Assembly: GCA_031287715.1 (NCBI GenBank)
Contig: JAITSN010000027.1
Coordinates: 1 to 32,961, forward strand
DNA length: 32,961 bases
Direction of reading: 5' to 3'
Source: Mediterranea sp. (in: CFB group bacteria)
GTDB lineage: Bacteria > Bacteroidota > Bacteroidia > Bacteroidales > Bacteroidaceae
Positions 32,228 through 32,961 of this stretch are shown here, piece by piece. Below the pieces are notes generated by a model that had not been told where the DNA came from, made no database searches, and saw only the letters and a program-made list of their open reading frames with translations. Position 1 is the first letter of the stretch; each line of letters begins with the position of its first letter. The position numbers were made by a program, and so were the translations under genes.

Positions 32228-32728
32228 TCAGGCATCCGGGTCGGTAAAACCACCACCGCCGCCGCTTGGGGGGCTTGGCGGTTCTGCCGGTTGGGTGTCG
32301 GGTGTGTCGGGTGTTGCCGGCACGGCTTCCGCTCCAAGTTCCACCCAGAAGATCTCGTTGGAGATGAGCGAACGGGTAACGACCTTCCCTGCGGAGTTCT
32401 TGCCCACTTCAGGGGTAAAGCGCACGCGCACGTCGGTGATCTGCGATGCAGACACTTTTTCGGGATCGTCCACGCCCTTACCGGCAGTAACGGCGGTGTA
32501 ACGGAACGTTCCCAAGCCTTCTAACCTTACCGAACGGCCCTCGGCCATATAATCCGCCAGCACGCCGGCCAAATCCTTCAGCACGGCATACGTATCCGCG
32601 CGGGAAACAGTAGACATCGCCGCGAGGCGATCAGCAATATGGTCGGTGGTGACGGGGTGACCTACGATGACCGCTTCCGGATACCACTTTCCATTGATCT
32701 TTTGTCTTCTTTTTTTGAAAAAAGCCAT
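32228..32728 (-). CDS. HU-family DNA-binding protein with proline/glycine-rich tail
   Basis: 166 residues from the ATG at 32728 (MAFFKKRRQKINGKWYPEAV). The upstream in-frame sequence to 32830 is part of the dispersed element and unlikely to be translated. The core (TTDHIADRLAAMSTVSRADTYAVLKDLAGVLADYMAEGRSVRLEGLGTFRYTAVT) is the HU/IHF fold of the Bacteroidales-specific subgroup. From about residue 135 the protein ends in a low-complexity tail with TPDTPDTQPAEPPSPP and GGGGG. HU-like proteins bend and compact DNA. Several paralogues per genome are usual in this group, and a truncated one appears at 11327-11353. The terminator is at 32086-32122. Confidence 0.85.
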   Translation of the reverse strand: MAFFKKRRQKINGKWYPEAVIVGHPVTTDHIADRLAAMSTVSRADTYAVLKDLAGVLADYMAEGRSVRLEGLGTFRYTAVTAGKGVDDPEKVSASQITDVRVRFTPEVGKNSAGKVVTRSLISNEIFWVELGAEAVPATPDTPDTQPAEPPSPPSGGGGGFTDPDA

Positions 32729-32885
32729 AGTCAATATGTGTTGCTTCCTAACCCCCTCTGGAGGCCTTCTATTGGGGGGTACCCACAGGGTGACCCTGCG
32801 GGTGGGACAGGGTGACCCTGCGGGTACCAAAAGGTGACCTTGTCCCTACCGCCCTTTTTGAAGGCCCCAAGGATGTCAGGAATTG
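32701..32885 (-). repeat. Dispersed HU-upstream element, copy 2
   Basis: Full-order copy matching 11327-11533: HU start codons (about 28 bp overlap with the gene), a CCCCCTC...GGGGGG hairpin, tandem GGTGACCCTGCGGGTGGGACA units ending in GGTACC, CTTGTCCCTACC and a terminal GGATGTCAGGAATT. Copy 1 has three tandem units within the GGTACC flanks, this copy has two plus a displaced GGTGACCTTGTCCC. It provides the 5' region of the intact HU gene. Confidence 0.75.
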
Positions 32886-32923
32886 TTGATGGTAAGGCTT
32901 CATTCTTTAAGTATTCCTGTTGC

Positions 32924-32960
32924 GAGCTGCCTCCTCATAAATGAGGATTGCAGCTCTTTT
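32924..32960 (+). terminator. Hairpin at the right edge
   Basis: GAGCTGC at 32924-32930 pairs with GCAGCTC at 32950-32956, with a nested CCTCAT/ATGAGG pair, followed by TTTT. It resembles an intrinsic terminator on the plus strand, but no plus-strand gene ends before it inside the window. Confidence 0.45.
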
Positions 32961-32961
32961 C

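Noticed and set aside
32228..32830. HU start at 32830 giving 34 extra residues.
   Set aside because: The extra part is the translated dispersed repeat; the ATG at 32728 starts the conserved HU N-terminus.

Overview
The window is a chromosomal segment of a member of the order Bacteroidales. The evidence is the gene content (fimbrillin-type lipoprotein, clostripain-family lipoprotein, HU-like protein with a low-complexity tail, type-I-beta DAHP synthase fused to chorismate mutase), the lack of Shine-Dalgarno sites, and promoters of the Bacteroidales type (TTTG, about 19 bp, TAnnTTTG). A Tannerellaceae/Porphyromonadaceae-like genome is a guess; the species cannot be read from this sequence.

Layout. 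1-2040 is an accessory region: three truncated, sequence-variable lectin-like modules of about 65 codons, resembling the variable C-termini targeted by diversity-generating retroelements, plus decayed tails of others. Two share an almost identical 190-bp leader, and a higBA toxin-antitoxin pair sits among them. 2041-2655 holds a small orphan ORF with its own promoter and terminator. 2656-6315 is a recJ-recQ DNA-repair operon. 6316-7140 is repeat-rich: an array of 41-bp palindromic units closed by a perfect 26-bp inverted repeat, then a 114-bp dispersed element. 7145-11252 is the phenylalanine/tyrosine operon (prephenate dehydratase, aminotransferase, DAHP synthase-chorismate mutase, prephenate dehydrogenase), preceded by a Phe/Tyr-rich leader peptide and a transcription attenuator.

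11327-11533 is a dispersed element carrying a remnant of an HU gene start. 11534-13258 is a fimbrillin-like/glycine-rich surface lipoprotein whose promoter lies in a 157-bp segment bounded by perfect 17-bp inverted repeats, so it is probably phase variable and here faces its gene. 13568-16828 is a btuF-btuC-btuD vitamin B12 import operon behind a cobalamin riboswitch. Two tRNA genes (Gly, Tyr), ribH and a TPR membrane protein follow on the minus strand.

18997-27262 is mostly housekeeping: recF with a DUF721/DciA-like gene; a minus-strand group of lipoprotein, dCMP deaminase, S41 protease and 5-formyltetrahydrofolate cyclo-ligase; gap; an ECF sigma factor with a membrane partner and a small secreted protein; and mazG. 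27432-31678 encodes exported proteins: a beta-helix protein, a C11 peptidase lipoprotein and a small secreted protein. The right end is again repeat-rich: the second 114-bp element, two inverted repeats of TTACCATT type, an HU-like gene and the second copy of the HU-upstream element.

The points of most interest are the invertible promoter, the aromatic amino-acid attenuator and the cluster of orphan variable modules. No reverse transcriptase, template repeat or invertase gene is visible here, so the machinery for the first and third, if it exists, lies elsewhere.
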